Source: Kocuria salsicia (GTDB taxonomy: Bacteria; Actinomycetota; Actinomycetes; Actinomycetales; Micrococcaceae). Taken from it: 64,000 nt of DNA. The stretch lies in contig NZ_VELE01000001.1 in assembly GCF_007681555.1 (NCBI RefSeq), positions 992,001 through 1,056,000 on the forward strand, in the 5' to 3' direction. The notes below the pieces were generated by a model. The model did no database searches. It was given only the letters and a program-made list of their open reading frames with translations, and was not told where the DNA came from. Positions 7,510 through 16,310 of the stretch are shown in pieces. How positions within the stretch are numbered: position 1 is the stretch's first letter; every line of letters starts with the position of its first letter. The position numbers and the translations under genes were made by a program.

Positions 7510-8220
7510 ATGGAACCCAGCCTCCCCGCCCCGGACCCGCAGTGGCGACCCCGCGCCGTCGTCTTCGACTGCGACGGGGTGCTCATGGACACCGAACGAG
7601 CCTGGTCGGACGTGCAGCAGCAGGTGGCCAAGCGTTTCGGCGTGCCGCTCGACGAGCGCACGGGAACGGACCTGATGGGCCTGGCGGCGAGGGATGTGGC
7701 ACGGCACATCGCACGCGAGGCGGAGGCCGCGGCGAAGACCGGCGGCGGGAGCGCTCCGTCCGTCGACGAGGTGCTCCAGGACCTGCTGCGCACCGAGCAG
7801 GACGTGGTCAGCCAGGTGCTGAAACCGCTGCCCGGCGCGGTGGAGACGGTGCGGGCCGTCGCCGGACACGTGCCGGTGGCCGTGGCGAGCAACTCGACCC
7901 GCGCGATCCTCGACCGCAAGATGGCCGCCATCGGTCTGGACGACGTCCTGCAGACCTGGGTCAGCGCGAACGACGTGGCCGAGGGAAAGCCCGCCCCGGA
8001 CATATACGAGGAGGCCGTCCGTCGGCTCGGCGTGGCACCGGAGCAGGCCCTCGCCGTGGAGGACTCCCCCGCCGGGAGCTCCGCCGCAGAGGCCGCCGGG
8101 ATGGTCGTACTGGGCGCGCCCCACGGCCACGACGAGCCGCTGCGCTCCCACTACCTCGTGGACTCCCTCGCCGACCCTGCGCTCACGCAACTGCTGCGGG
8201 GATGGGGCCTGGAGGGCTGA
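7510..8220 (+). CDS. HAD-superfamily phosphatase (beta-phosphoglucomutase/GPH-like)
   Basis: 236 residues from the ATG at 7510. Motif I is FDCDGVLMDTE (nucleophile and second Asp), motif II VASNS, motif III lysine in EGKPAPDIYEEA and motif IV VEDSPAGSSAA. The helical cap sits between motif I and motif II, so it is subclass I. Such enzymes dephosphorylate sugar or other small phosphates; the exact substrate cannot be read from sequence. It is convergent with the CitE-like gene, 21 bases apart, and the gap holds a weak ACCCGC/GCGGGT hairpin. Confidence 0.88.
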   Translation: MEPSLPAPDPQWRPRAVVFDCDGVLMDTERAWSDVQQQVAKRFGVPLDERTGTDLMGLAARDVARHIAREAEAAAKTGGGSAPSVDEVLQDLLRTEQDVVSQVLKPLPGAVETVRAVAGHVPVAVASNSTRAILDRKMAAIGLDDVLQTWVSANDVAEGKPAPDIYEEAVRRLGVAPEQALAVEDSPAGSSAAEAAGMVVLGAPHGHDEPLRSHYLVDSLADPALTQLLRGWGLEG

Positions 8221-8241
8221 ACCCGCTGCGGGCCGCGGGTC

Positions 8242-9087
8242 TCAGCTGTTCCAGAGGCCGTAGGTCTCAGCCAGCTCGGAGACCTTCCTGGCGCGGGCGA
8301 GCCGCGGCAGGTAGGAGCCGTCTGCCCCGGCGTGGCCGGAGTTCGCCTGCTCGATCATCTCCCGTGCCCAGCGGATCTCCTGGTCGCTCGGAGCCAGGGC
8401 GTGGTTGATGCCGTCCGCCTGGGCGGGGTCCAGGCACAGCTTTCCGGTCATGCCCATGGACTGGGTGACCTTGCACGCGGCGGCGAGCTCCTCGCCATAC
8501 ATGCCGTTGCTCGGCCCGTCGACCGGGCCGGGCAACTCGCCCACGCGGGACGCGGTGACGAGCGTGGAGCGTGCGAAGGCCAGCGCCATGGGGTCCCCGG
8601 AGGCGCCGGTGTCCTTGCGGAAGTCACCCACGCCGAAGGCCAGGCGGAAGACGCCCGGGGCGCGGGCGATGTCGTACGCGTTCATCAGACCCACCGCGGA
8701 CTCGATGAGCGCGACCACGGGAGTACCCGCGCGGCTCATCATCGCCGTCTTGGTGATGTGGTCCGGGTGCTCGGTCTTGGCAAGCACGATCCCCCGCAGG
8801 TTGCCTACCTCGCTCAGTGCCGCAAGGTCCTTCTCCCAGTGCGGGGTGCTGATGTCGTTGATCCGCACCCACGCGCTGACGCCGTCCTGCATGGCCCGCA
8901 CCATCTCCGTTCGCGCGCGATCCTTGTCCTCCTCCGGCACGGCGTCCTCGATGTCGAGCACCACCGAGTCCGCCTCCGAGGCCAGCGCCGGGGCGAAGAG
9001 GGCGGGATCCGCCGCGGACGTGAGCAGCCACGACCGGGACAGCCGTGCGGGAAGTGCTGCGGCGCGCTCATTGCGGTACGGGACCAT
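8242..9087 (-). CDS. HpcH/HpaI aldolase / citrate lyase beta-like (CitE) family protein
   Basis: 281 residues, ATG preceded by GAGGAG. The barrel shows the family landmarks: DSVVLDIEDAVPEEDK (the metal-site Glu/Asp region), AWVRIND, ALIESAVGLMNAYDIA (active-site Glu) and FGVGDFRKD. No other citrate lyase subunit is nearby, so it is a stand-alone CitE-like enzyme, which in other bacteria cleave or hydrolyse malyl-, citramalyl- or similar CoA esters. The gene is single, with 266 bases to the next upstream gene. Confidence 0.85.
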   Translation of the reverse strand: MVPYRNERAAALPARLSRSWLLTSAADPALFAPALASEADSVVLDIEDAVPEEDKDRARTEMVRAMQDGVSAWVRINDISTPHWEKDLAALSEVGNLRGIVLAKTEHPDHITKTAMMSRAGTPVVALIESAVGLMNAYDIARAPGVFRLAFGVGDFRKDTGASGDPMALAFARSTLVTASRVGELPGPVDGPSNGMYGEELAAACKVTQSMGMTGKLCLDPAQADGINHALAPSDQEIRWAREMIEQANSGHAGADGSYLPRLARARKVSELAETYGLWNS

Positions 9088-9353
9088 GAATCTCCTCGGG
9101 AGTCGTCGGACGGTGTCCGGGGGACGGGCGGGCCCTGGACCGCTCCTCGCCAGGAGAGAGTACGCAGGAGGACCGGATCCGGGGCGGAAGCCACATAAAC
9201 CTTATTACCCGGGCACCGGGTGCGTCCCGGGCACGGCGCACAAAAGCACCCGGGGCGCACTTGTGGGGTTCCCACGAGCACTCCGCCAGCCGCGCGGAAC
9301 CGGCCCGGGCTGCCGGAGTCGGCCGCGCGGCGTCGTCGTCCCCCGCTCCCTCC

Positions 9354-10448
9354 TCAGTCAGTGAGCGGGGTGTGCTCTGCGAGCACCCGCTCCTGCGGGC
9401 GAACCGGGCCAGGGGGCGTGGCCCCCGGTGCGAACGGGGACCCGCCGAGAGCCTGCCGGCCGTGCGGCGTGGTCCAGTTGGTGAGGTCCGGACCCAGCGG
9501 GACGATGCCGGAGGGGTTGATGTCGCGGTGGACCACGAAGTAGTGGTCCTTGATCTGCTGGAAGTCCACTGTGTCCCCGAAGCCGGGGGTTTGGAACAGG
9601 TCCCGCGCGTAGCCCCACAGGTTCGGCATCTCGGTGAGCTTGTTCCGGGACGCCTTGAAGTGGCTCACGTACACCGGGTCGAAGCGCACCAGGGTGGTGA
9701 ACAGGCGGACATCCGCCTCGGTGATGTGCTCGCCCATCAGGTAGCGGCGGGTCGCCAGCCGCTCCTCGACCCAGTCCAACCCCGCCCACAAGCGCTCGTA
9801 CGCGGCGTCGTAGGCCTCCTGCGAGCCCGCGAAGCCGCAGCGGTACACGCCGTTGTTGATCTCGGTGTAGACGCGGCGCATGACCGGGCGCATCTCCTCC
9901 ACCAGCTCGGCGGGCCACAGGTCCGGGGCGCCATCGCGCTGGTACTCGCGCCACTCGGTGGCGAAGTCCTCGGTCATCTGCGCGAAGTCGTTGGTCACCA
10001 CCTGACCCGTGGGCGCGTCCACCATGGCCGGCACGGTGATGCCGCGCGGGTAGCCTGGGAAGCGCGCGAAGTAGTTCTCCTGCAGCCGCTGGGTGCCCAG
10101 CACGGGGTCGCGGCCGTCCGGGTCGAGGTCGAAGCGCCAGGACCGGGCGTCGTGGGTGGGGCCGGCAAGGCCCAGGGAGATGGCGTCCTCCAGCCCCAGC
10201 AGCCGGCGCACGATCAGCGTGCGGTTCGCCCAGGGGCAGGCCCGGGCCGCGACCAGGCGGTACCGCCCGGGCTCCACGGGCCATGCCTGCGCCCCCGGGG
10301 ACAGCTGCGCGTGCTCGGGATCCGCGACGATGCGGTCCTCGATGTACGTGGTGTCACGGTCGTACTCCTCGCCCTCGCGGACGTAGGACCCCACCGTGGA
10401 GTACTTCTCGTGGTCCTGCTCGCCGTTGTCCGCCGTCAGATCCGACAT
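9354..10448 (-). CDS. Glutathionyl-hydroquinone reductase family (mycothiol-dependent in this group)
   Basis: 364 residues. The start is the ATG after AGGAGGTGGTAC; the longer frame upstream is not supported. The thioredoxin-fold N-terminal part carries the catalytic motif ACPWANR, and the C-terminal half is the all-helical GST domain (ERLATRRYLMGEHITEADVRLFTT). E. coli YqjG and yeast Ecm4 relatives reduce glutathionyl-hydroquinones; actinobacteria lack glutathione, so the thiol is probably mycothiol. A hairpin formed by CCCCGCTC (9341-9348) and GAGCGGGG (9363-9370) spans the stop codon and may terminate transcription. Confidence 0.9.
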   Translation of the reverse strand: MSDLTADNGEQDHEKYSTVGSYVREGEEYDRDTTYIEDRIVADPEHAQLSPGAQAWPVEPGRYRLVAARACPWANRTLIVRRLLGLEDAISLGLAGPTHDARSWRFDLDPDGRDPVLGTQRLQENYFARFPGYPRGITVPAMVDAPTGQVVTNDFAQMTEDFATEWREYQRDGAPDLWPAELVEEMRPVMRRVYTEINNGVYRCGFAGSQEAYDAAYERLWAGLDWVEERLATRRYLMGEHITEADVRLFTTLVRFDPVYVSHFKASRNKLTEMPNLWGYARDLFQTPGFGDTVDFQQIKDHYFVVHRDINPSGIVPLGPDLTNWTTPHGRQALGGSPFAPGATPPGPVRPQERVLAEHTPLTD

Positions 10449-10601
10449 GTACCACCTCCTGTGAACGTCTTGCGGATGATACGTCCAGCGTGCCACGGGT
10501 CCCCATCTCACGTCACCGCGGCGGGCTACAGTGGCCTTGTTTGAGGCCGTGCGCGGCAGAGCCGCCGCGCGGCACCGCCGCTCGACCACACTGGATCAGC
10601 C

Positions 10602-11381
10602 ATGACTCCCGCCCAGCACCCCCGCGACCGCCACGATACCGACGACACCCCGCGCCGGGGCCCCAGCGCGTCCGGGGCCGCAGTGCCTGGAGACCAGGGC
10701 ACCTGCCACGAGGACGAGCGCCCGCGCTACGGCATCCGCGCGCAGCCGGCCGAGGAGACGCCCCGGCCGACGGCCACGTCGCCCTCCGCACCCGGTCAGC
10801 CCTCTGAGCCCTCCACGCGGACCGCTTCTGCACAGGCCGCCCGGCGCATGGGCCGGGGGCTGTCCTTCACCGTCATCCTGCTGGGGCTGCTCGCCGGTCT
10901 GGGGCTGCTCGCAGCGGGCACCTGGCTCGGCTGGCTCGTGGGCGGTGCCCTCGTGGTGGCGGGGCTCGCGGGCTACGCGCTCGTGCAGACCCGCGCGCTC
11001 GCCGTGTTCCGGGAGCCCTGGGAGACGGGAGGCCCGCAGCGCCGCCCGTGGTCCAGGCTGTGGCTCATCCCCGCCGCCCTGCTGCTGCTCGGGCTGGGCT
11101 GCTTCGCCACCGCGTTCGTCGTCCCCTCCTGGCTCGGTCCGTCCGTGCCCCCAGACCTGCTGGACGACTACATCCTGGCGTTCGTGGTGGGGGGCATGAC
11201 GATGGTGGTGGGCGCCGGTCTCGGCTTCGGCCTGGTCGCCACCGCACGGCTCACGCGCCCGGACGACGACGACTCCCCCCTGCGCCCCACCGACTACGCC
11301 GAACGCGTGCGCTGCCGGGATCGCCACGAGGACCCGGGCCACTACGACTCCGACTGGATCACCCGCGAGCACCGCGGCTGA
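10602..11381 (+). CDS. Four-helix membrane protein of unknown function
   Basis: 259 residues. The first 85 residues are polar, Pro/Ser/Thr-rich and probably disordered in the cytoplasm. Four hydrophobic helices follow in two pairs (about 88-107, 110-130, 150-172, 183-206), and the C-terminus is acidic (TRPDDDD) and then polar. No catalytic motif is seen and I do not recognise a family. A TACAGT hexamer near 10528 could be its -10. The MarR gene follows after 56 bases on the same strand, so the two may form an operon. Confidence 0.7.
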   Translation: MTPAQHPRDRHDTDDTPRRGPSASGAAVPGDQGTCHEDERPRYGIRAQPAEETPRPTATSPSAPGQPSEPSTRTASAQAARRMGRGLSFTVILLGLLAGLGLLAAGTWLGWLVGGALVVAGLAGYALVQTRALAVFREPWETGGPQRRPWSRLWLIPAALLLLGLGCFATAFVVPSWLGPSVPPDLLDDYILAFVVGGMTMVVGAGLGFGLVATARLTRPDDDDSPLRPTDYAERVRCRDRHEDPGHYDSDWITREHRG

Positions 11382-11437
11382 GCCCACCCACCATCCGCGC
11401 GACCACGCGCGGGCCGTCACAGAGAGCGCGAGGAAGC

Positions 11438-11923
11438 ATGGACACCACACCCACGGACGTGCCCGTCCAGTGGCTCACCCCGGAGGAACAGGCCGCCTGG
11501 CGTGGCTTCCTGGAGCTCAGCCGCGGAATGGAGCGCGCAGTGGACCGCCAGCTGCAGCGCGACAGCGAGCTCTCCAGCTCCGAGTACGAAGTCCTGGTGC
11601 CCCTGTCCGAGGGTCCCTCGGAGGGGATGGCGTCCCGCGAGCTGCTGACGCTGCTGGGGTGGGAGCGTTCGCGGCTGTCCCACATGCTCTCCCGCATGGA
11701 GCGCCGGGAAATGATCACCCGCTCCCCCAACCCCTCGGACGCCCGCGGACTCATGGTGGGGATCACCGGCCGCGGCCGGGAGGCAATCGAGAACGCCGCC
11801 CCGGGACACCTGCACCTGGTGCGTGAGACGTTCATCGACGTGCTCGACGAGGAGGAGCAGGCCACTCTTGTGGGCATCGCCCACAAGGTGCTCCCCCGCC
11901 TCGTGGCGCTGGGGCTGCGCTGA
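11438..11923 (+). CDS. MarR-family transcriptional regulator
   Basis: 161 residues from the ATG after GAGGAAGC. The winged helix-turn-helix is seen at LSSSEYEVLVPLSE ... SRELLTLLGWERSRLSHMLS with the wing RREMITRSPNPSDARGLMVGIT, where the Asp-x-Arg of the MarR wing is kept. Helices at both ends make the dimer. Targets may include the membrane protein just upstream, but no clear operator dyad was noted. Effector unknown. Confidence 0.9.
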   Translation: MDTTPTDVPVQWLTPEEQAAWRGFLELSRGMERAVDRQLQRDSELSSSEYEVLVPLSEGPSEGMASRELLTLLGWERSRLSHMLSRMERREMITRSPNPSDARGLMVGITGRGREAIENAAPGHLHLVRETFIDVLDEEEQATLVGIAHKVLPRLVALGLR

Positions 11924-11944
11924 GACCGGCGCCGAGGGGCCGGG

Positions 11945-12099
11945 GAAAAGAGCCTGTTAACAGGGGACGGGTCCTGCCACTTGGGGGATCGGCAGGACCC
12001 GTCGGACATCCCGAATCTGGGGGAGATCGGGACGCCGGCCAGCCGGGGGATCATCCGGACGCTCATTTGGGGGGATGCGCCCGGGCCACTTCGGCCGAC
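11945..12099 (-). ncRNA. 6C-like small RNA with four C-run hairpin loops
   Basis: On the minus strand a series of hairpins each exposes a run of five or six C. In 5' to 3' order: GCgCAT/ATGaGC with a CCCCCC loop (about 12064-12079), CCGG/CCGG with CCCCC (12035-12058), TCCCG-ATCT/AGAT-CGGGA with a CCCCC loop (12009-12032), and a perfect 13-bp stem with ATCCCCCAA in the loop (arms 11966-11978 and 11991-12003). The last stem is followed by the palindrome CCTGTTAACAGG and then CTCTTTT, a likely 3' end. C-rich loops on hairpins define the actinobacterial 6C RNA, which in Mycobacterium pairs through its loops with G-rich ribosome sites of mRNAs. The classical 6C RNA has two such loops; here there appear to be four. 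Ends are estimates. Confidence 0.7.
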
Positions 12100-12105
12100 A
12101 TCAAC

Positions 12106-12135
12106 ACTTTATGTGGCAACTCCATCGAGACGCAA
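12106..12135 (-). promoter_or_regulatory. Promoter of the C-rich-loop small RNA
   Basis: Minus strand TTGCGT (12130-12135), 18-base spacer, TAAAGT (12106-12111). The tRNA-Ser promoter at 49,701 has the same -10 and spacer length. Start expected near 12,099. Confidence 0.5.
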
Positions 12136-12292
12136 GTAAAGCGTTGCGAGGCCCACACAATGCCGGGAATGATCTCCGCACCCCGCCGTGACCGGGTGCA
12201 ACGCACGTCACAATCGTCATATTCATGATTTTCACTGAGCTTGCATCCGAGCGACCCCTGTCCCCCGGAGCACCGACGGCCGCCGCGAGCGG

Positions 12293-13174
12293 TCACCACT
12301 GCTCCGCGAGCTCCACCACGAGCTCCAGGACACTACGCAGGACGGCCGAGCGGTCCTCCCCGCGCCACGCGAGCACGAGCTCCACGTGGGCGCCGTCCGC
12401 AAGGTCCTCGTAGGCCACGCCGTCGAGCCGCAGGGCACGCACCTGCTCTGGGAGCACGGCAACCCCCTGGCCTGCCGCCACCAGCGACAGCATCACGGAG
12501 ATCTCCGGGGTGCTCTGCGCGACGCGCGGCTGGAACCCGCCACCGCGGCACAGCTCGTCCACGGCACGCTGCAGGGGTGATCCCTCCGGGTGGCCGACGA
12601 AGACCTGCTCCCGCAGGTCCCCGACCGCGAGCCCCCGCCCCGAGACGAGCGGGCTGCCCTGCTGCACGGCGACGACGAGCCGTTCCCGCCCGACGACCCG
12701 GTGCTCGATGCCCGGTGTTGCCACTGGCGGGTGCAGGAACCCGACGTCCAGGGTTCGTTCGCGCAGCCCGGACTCGACGGCAGCACCGGACATCTCCCCC
12801 TGCACGGTGAGGGCCACCCCCGGCAGCCGCTCCCCCACTCCTCGCAGCACCCGGGGCATGCTCACGTAGGTCGCGGCACCGCAGCACCCTATCCTCAGCA
12901 CTCCGGTGGCCCCTGCGCCCACGCGGTGCACGTCCGCCTCCAGCGTCGCGATCTCAGCGAGCACCGCTCTGCCCCGCTCCAGCAGCTCCTGCCCGGCGGG
13001 GGTCAGGTCCACGCGCCGGGTGGTGCGCTCCAGCAGGGTGACGCCCAGCTGATCCTCGAGCTGCCGGATCTGCTGCGAGAGAGGGGGCTGGGCCATGCCC
13101 AGCCGCTGCGCCGCACGGCCGAAGTGCCGCTCCTCGGCGACCGCGATGAAGTGGCGCAGCTGCCGTAGCTCCAC
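12293..13174 (-). CDS. LysR-family transcriptional regulator
   Basis: 293 residues from a GTG preceded by AGGAAGG, giving the classical LysR start ELRQLRHFIAVAEE; an upstream ATG at 13264 would add 30 residues of low support. The helix-turn-helix is FGRAAQRLGMAQPPLSQQIRQLE, followed by the linker helix and a two-lobed effector-binding domain (LRIGCCGAATY..., LVVAVQQGSPL). LysR proteins bind small effectors and usually control a divergent neighbour. Here the upstream neighbour is the acyl-CoA ligase on the same strand, so the target is unclear. Confidence 0.9.
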   Translation of the reverse strand: MELRQLRHFIAVAEERHFGRAAQRLGMAQPPLSQQIRQLEDQLGVTLLERTTRRVDLTPAGQELLERGRAVLAEIATLEADVHRVGAGATGVLRIGCCGAATYVSMPRVLRGVGERLPGVALTVQGEMSGAAVESGLRERTLDVGFLHPPVATPGIEHRVVGRERLVVAVQQGSPLVSGRGLAVGDLREQVFVGHPEGSPLQRAVDELCRGGGFQPRVAQSTPEISVMLSLVAAGQGVAVLPEQVRALRLDGVAYEDLADGAHVELVLAWRGEDRSAVLRSVLELVVELAEQW

Positions 13175-13303
13175 GGGTGCCGCCTTCCTGCCTGGTCGTG
13201 AGGGGGCCCTCGAGGAGGCCGCGCTCCCCGCTGTCAACGCCGCCGCGAGCGGCAGGTTCGGCACCGCGCCGGTGCGCGTGCGCCCGCCCCCGCGGACCTC
13301 GTG

Positions 13304-15013
13304 TCAGGAGTCGAGGAGCTTCTTCTCCAGGATCTCCTCCTTGACCGCCCGGCGCAGGGTCTTGCCGAGCATCGTGCGCGGGAGGTCCTCCATGGCGACG
13401 ATGCGGCGGGGAACCTTGTAGCGGGTCACCTTGTGGTAGCAGTGCTGCCGCAGAGCCGCCTCGTCCAGCTCCACACCGGGCTCCAGAACCACCGCGGCCA
13501 CCACGGTCTCGTTGCCGTCCGAACCGGGGATGCCCACCACCGCGGCGTCGGCCACGGCGTCGTGCAGCTTCAGGGCCGTCTCCACCTCGGTGGGTGCCAC
13601 GTTGAAGCCTCCGGTGATGATGACCTCCTTGATGCGGTCCACCACGCGCAGGAAGCCGTCCTCGTCCACCATGACGATATCCCCCGTGCGCAGCCAGCCG
13701 TCCTCTGTGAACAGCTCGGCCGTCTCCTGGGGGCGCTTCCAGTAGCCGCGGGTGACCTGCGGGCCCTTGACCAGAAGCTCGCCCTCCGCATCCAGCGGGA
13801 CGTCCTCGCCGGTGCCGGGGTCGACCATGCGGATGTCGGTGCTCGGGAAGGGGATGCCGATCGAGCCTGCGCGGCGGTGCTCGTTGAGGGGGTTGCACGC
13901 CACCAGGGGCGAGCACTCGGTGAGTCCGTAGCCCTCGATGAGCATGCCGCCCGTGGCATCTTCCCAGGTGTCCACGAGGGGAACGGGCAGCGTCATGGCG
14001 CCGGAGACGGCCACGCGGATCCCGGTGAGGTCCACACCCTTCTCCGCGGCGGCGTCGAGCACCTTCTGGTACACGGGCGGCACGGCGGGCAGCACCGTGG
14101 GCATGCTCTTCCTCATCGCACGCAGGATGAGGTCTCCGCGCACGGTGGGGAACAGCACGAGCTTGGCGCCCAGGGACATGGCGAACGTGAGACCGAGCGT
14201 GAGACCGAAGGCGTGGAAGAGGGGCAGCACGCCGTAGACGACCTCGTCCGAGGAGCTCTCCAGCCAGTGCTGGCCCATGAGCGCGTTGGACTCGAGGTTG
14301 CGGTGGCTGAGCATGGCGCCCTTGGGAGTGCCGGTGGTGCCGGAGGTGTACTGCAGCAGGGCGATGTCCTGCGCCACGGGACGGGGGTGGTCCGCGCGCA
14401 GCGGTTCGTGGGAAGCCAGCGTCCGCCACGGGATCGCCCCCGGCGCAGGCTGGGTCAGCTCCCGGCGCTGCTCCGCGAGCTTCTTCAGCGGCAGCCGCAG
14501 CCCGAGCCGCATCAGGGTCGACATGCTCTCGGTGATGTCCACGGCCACCACGTGCTCCACGGCGAGGTCCTTGGGCATCCGGGTGATCGAGGTGGCGATC
14601 TTGTCCCACGCAATCACCACGCGTGCACCGTGGTCCTCGAACTGATGGCGCAGCTCCGGTGCCGTGTAGAGGGGGTTGTGCTCCACCACGATCGCCCCCA
14701 GGCGCAGCACCGCGTAGAACGCCACGATGTGCTGGGGGCAGTTGGGCAGCACGAGTGCCACGCGATCCCCCGCCTGGACCCCCATGATCCGCAGCCCCTC
14801 GGCCGCCCGCTGGACCTGCTCGCCTAGTTGCGCGTAGGTCATCCCGGCGCCGAAGAACTCCACGGCGGTCTTGGCCCCGTGGCGGGCCACGGACTTCTCG
14901 AGCATGTGCACCAGCGACGTCTCGGGCAGGTCCAGGTCACGGGGCACCCCCGAGTCGTAGCTCGCTGTCCACGGTCGGGCTGCCAGGAAGTCTCGGGAAT
15001 TCGCAACAGACAT
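13304..15013 (-). CDS. Long-chain fatty acid-CoA ligase (AMP-forming)
   Basis: 569 residues. ANL-superfamily motifs are complete: YTSGTTGTPKGAMLSH (P-loop), EGYGLTECSP, the hinge region WLRTGDIVMVDEDGFLRVVDR and the catalytic Lys near the end in LPRTMLGKTLRRAV. The protein activates fatty acids to acyl-CoA for beta-oxidation or lipid synthesis. The start at 15013 has no ribosome site but TAACCT ends seven bases before it, pointing to a leaderless transcript; another ATG at 15049 is possible. Chain-length preference cannot be told. A 129-base gap separates it from the LysR gene downstream. Confidence 0.92.
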   Translation of the reverse strand: MSVANSRDFLAARPWTASYDSGVPRDLDLPETSLVHMLEKSVARHGAKTAVEFFGAGMTYAQLGEQVQRAAEGLRIMGVQAGDRVALVLPNCPQHIVAFYAVLRLGAIVVEHNPLYTAPELRHQFEDHGARVVIAWDKIATSITRMPKDLAVEHVVAVDITESMSTLMRLGLRLPLKKLAEQRRELTQPAPGAIPWRTLASHEPLRADHPRPVAQDIALLQYTSGTTGTPKGAMLSHRNLESNALMGQHWLESSSDEVVYGVLPLFHAFGLTLGLTFAMSLGAKLVLFPTVRGDLILRAMRKSMPTVLPAVPPVYQKVLDAAAEKGVDLTGIRVAVSGAMTLPVPLVDTWEDATGGMLIEGYGLTECSPLVACNPLNEHRRAGSIGIPFPSTDIRMVDPGTGEDVPLDAEGELLVKGPQVTRGYWKRPQETAELFTEDGWLRTGDIVMVDEDGFLRVVDRIKEVIITGGFNVAPTEVETALKLHDAVADAAVVGIPGSDGNETVVAAVVLEPGVELDEAALRQHCYHKVTRYKVPRRIVAMEDLPRTMLGKTLRRAVKEEILEKKLLDS

Positions 15014-15020
15014 GTGTGCG

Positions 15021-15026
15021 AGGTTA
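15021..15026 (-). promoter_or_regulatory. -10 hexamer of the acyl-CoA ligase gene (leaderless)
   Basis: TAACCT on the minus strand, seven bases before the ATG at 15013. Confidence 0.4.
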
Positions 15027-15187
15027 CCCGTCCGTCCTTTCTGGCGCATGGAACCCGCGTTGCGTCCTCCTCCGTGACGGCCCGCTCCCGCCGCACGGGG
15101 CTCCGCCGTGGGCCCACGAGGATGGGGCCACCTCGGTAGACTTCGGGGAACCCGCCACCGGATCTCCCGCCGAAACGAGGCCCCCGC

Positions 15188-16252
15188 ATGTCCCCCTCCT
15201 CAGCCCGCCCCTCAGCCCGCGACCCGTTCGACGACGGCGCGGCGCCCTGGACGGACCGGACGCCCGCCGCGGGGCGGTCCCCGGAGGACGGCACCACCCG
15301 ACCCCTGCCCCGCCCCACCGCCGCAGGACGGTCCGGGATCCCCGGCGGCGGAACCGCTGGTGAGGACGTTGCGAGCTCCCGACCCCGGAGGACGCAGCAG
15401 CACGCGCCGGGTGCGCACACCGCCCCCACCGCGGCGGTCCCGGCCGTGGCCGACGACGCCGCCCGCGCGACGTCGTCGTCGACGTCGGCCACCGCGCCGC
15501 GCACCGGACGCACTGGCGTGGCTTCCGGCAGGCTGCACCCCCGGGACGCCGACTCCGCGGCGGCCGGGCCCGTGGGCGACGACCACCTGACCCGTCCGCA
15601 GGAGCGGATCTCGGCCGAGGCCGCGTGGGACACCATGCGCCCGGCGGTGCGCCCGGACGGTGTCACCGCGCTGCGCCGGCCGAGTGCGGAGGAGCTGCGC
15701 GGAAGGCAGAAGCGGCGCTTCGGCGGCCTGCAGGTGCTGCCGGGGCTCATGGGGTTGCTCGTGGCCGTCGGCCTGGCGGCCGTTCTCCTGGCCGTCGCCG
15801 CGCTGACGGCACCCGGCTTCGGCGTCGACACCACCGCTGGCGCCGGGGACGCACTCTCCCGCGCCTGGCGCGAACCTGGGACGGGCCTCCTGTGGGCCGC
15901 CGTGGCCGTGGCGGGAGGAGTCGAGTTCCTCTCTATGCTCGCCGGGGGATATACGGCCGGGCGCATGGGCAGGTTCTCCGGGGTGGCCCAGGGCATGGGC
16001 GTGTGGCTGTGGGCGCTGCTCGCGCGCGCCGTGGTGTCCGTGGCTGTCCTGCTCGGCGCGGGGACCGCTGGTCTCGGTGCAGGCTGGTGGACGGCCCAGC
16101 AGCTGCTCGGCAGTGATCCGGGGGTTGGTCTCGTGGCCGTCGCGGGGCTGCTCGTGCTCGGTCTCGTGGCCGCTCTCCTGGGCGGAATCTGGGGAATGCG
16201 GTACCACCGCAAAGTGGACGCGTGGACGGTTTCGAATGCACTGAGCGAGTAG
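15188..16252 (+). CDS. Membrane protein with long disordered N-terminus
   Basis: 354 residues. Residues 1-175 are Pro/Ala/Ser/Arg-rich, probably disordered, and contain a DNA-level inverted repeat CGACGACG/CGTCGTCG (15451-15458, about 15473-15480). Four hydrophobic helices follow (about 182-207, 233-258, 273-300, 315-340), with GGYTAGRMGRFSG between the second and third, a pattern seen in small-molecule or pore-like membrane proteins but not diagnostic. I do not recognise a family. A TAGACT hexamer lies about 50 bases upstream. It precedes the two-component genes on the same strand. Confidence 0.65.
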   Translation: MSPSSARPSARDPFDDGAAPWTDRTPAAGRSPEDGTTRPLPRPTAAGRSGIPGGGTAGEDVASSRPRRTQQHAPGAHTAPTAAVPAVADDAARATSSSTSATAPRTGRTGVASGRLHPRDADSAAAGPVGDDHLTRPQERISAEAAWDTMRPAVRPDGVTALRRPSAEELRGRQKRRFGGLQVLPGLMGLLVAVGLAAVLLAVAALTAPGFGVDTTAGAGDALSRAWREPGTGLLWAAVAVAGGVEFLSMLAGGYTAGRMGRFSGVAQGMGVWLWALLARAVVSVAVLLGAGTAGLGAGWWTAQQLLGSDPGVGLVAVAGLLVLGLVAALLGGIWGMRYHRKVDAWTVSNALSE

Positions 16253-16310
16253 ACTTTGCCTGTCGAGGGCCTGGGCTGGGTCCTCACAGGGGAGTACGGA
16301 GGAACTTGCT

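Noticed and set aside
8221-8240. ACCCGC/GCGGGT hairpin between the HAD and CitE-like genes
   Set aside because: Six base pairs with an 8-base loop is too weak to list as a terminator, though it is in the right place.
9216-9253. CCGGGTGC/GCACCCGG inverted repeat as a terminator
   Set aside because: The 22-base loop is long and it lies about 100 bases past the stop; a closer hairpin at 9341-9370 is a better candidate.
12221-12236. Possible Zur half-box ATGATTTTCA
   Set aside because: Only one half matches; the other half is not complementary, and no zinc gene is adjacent.
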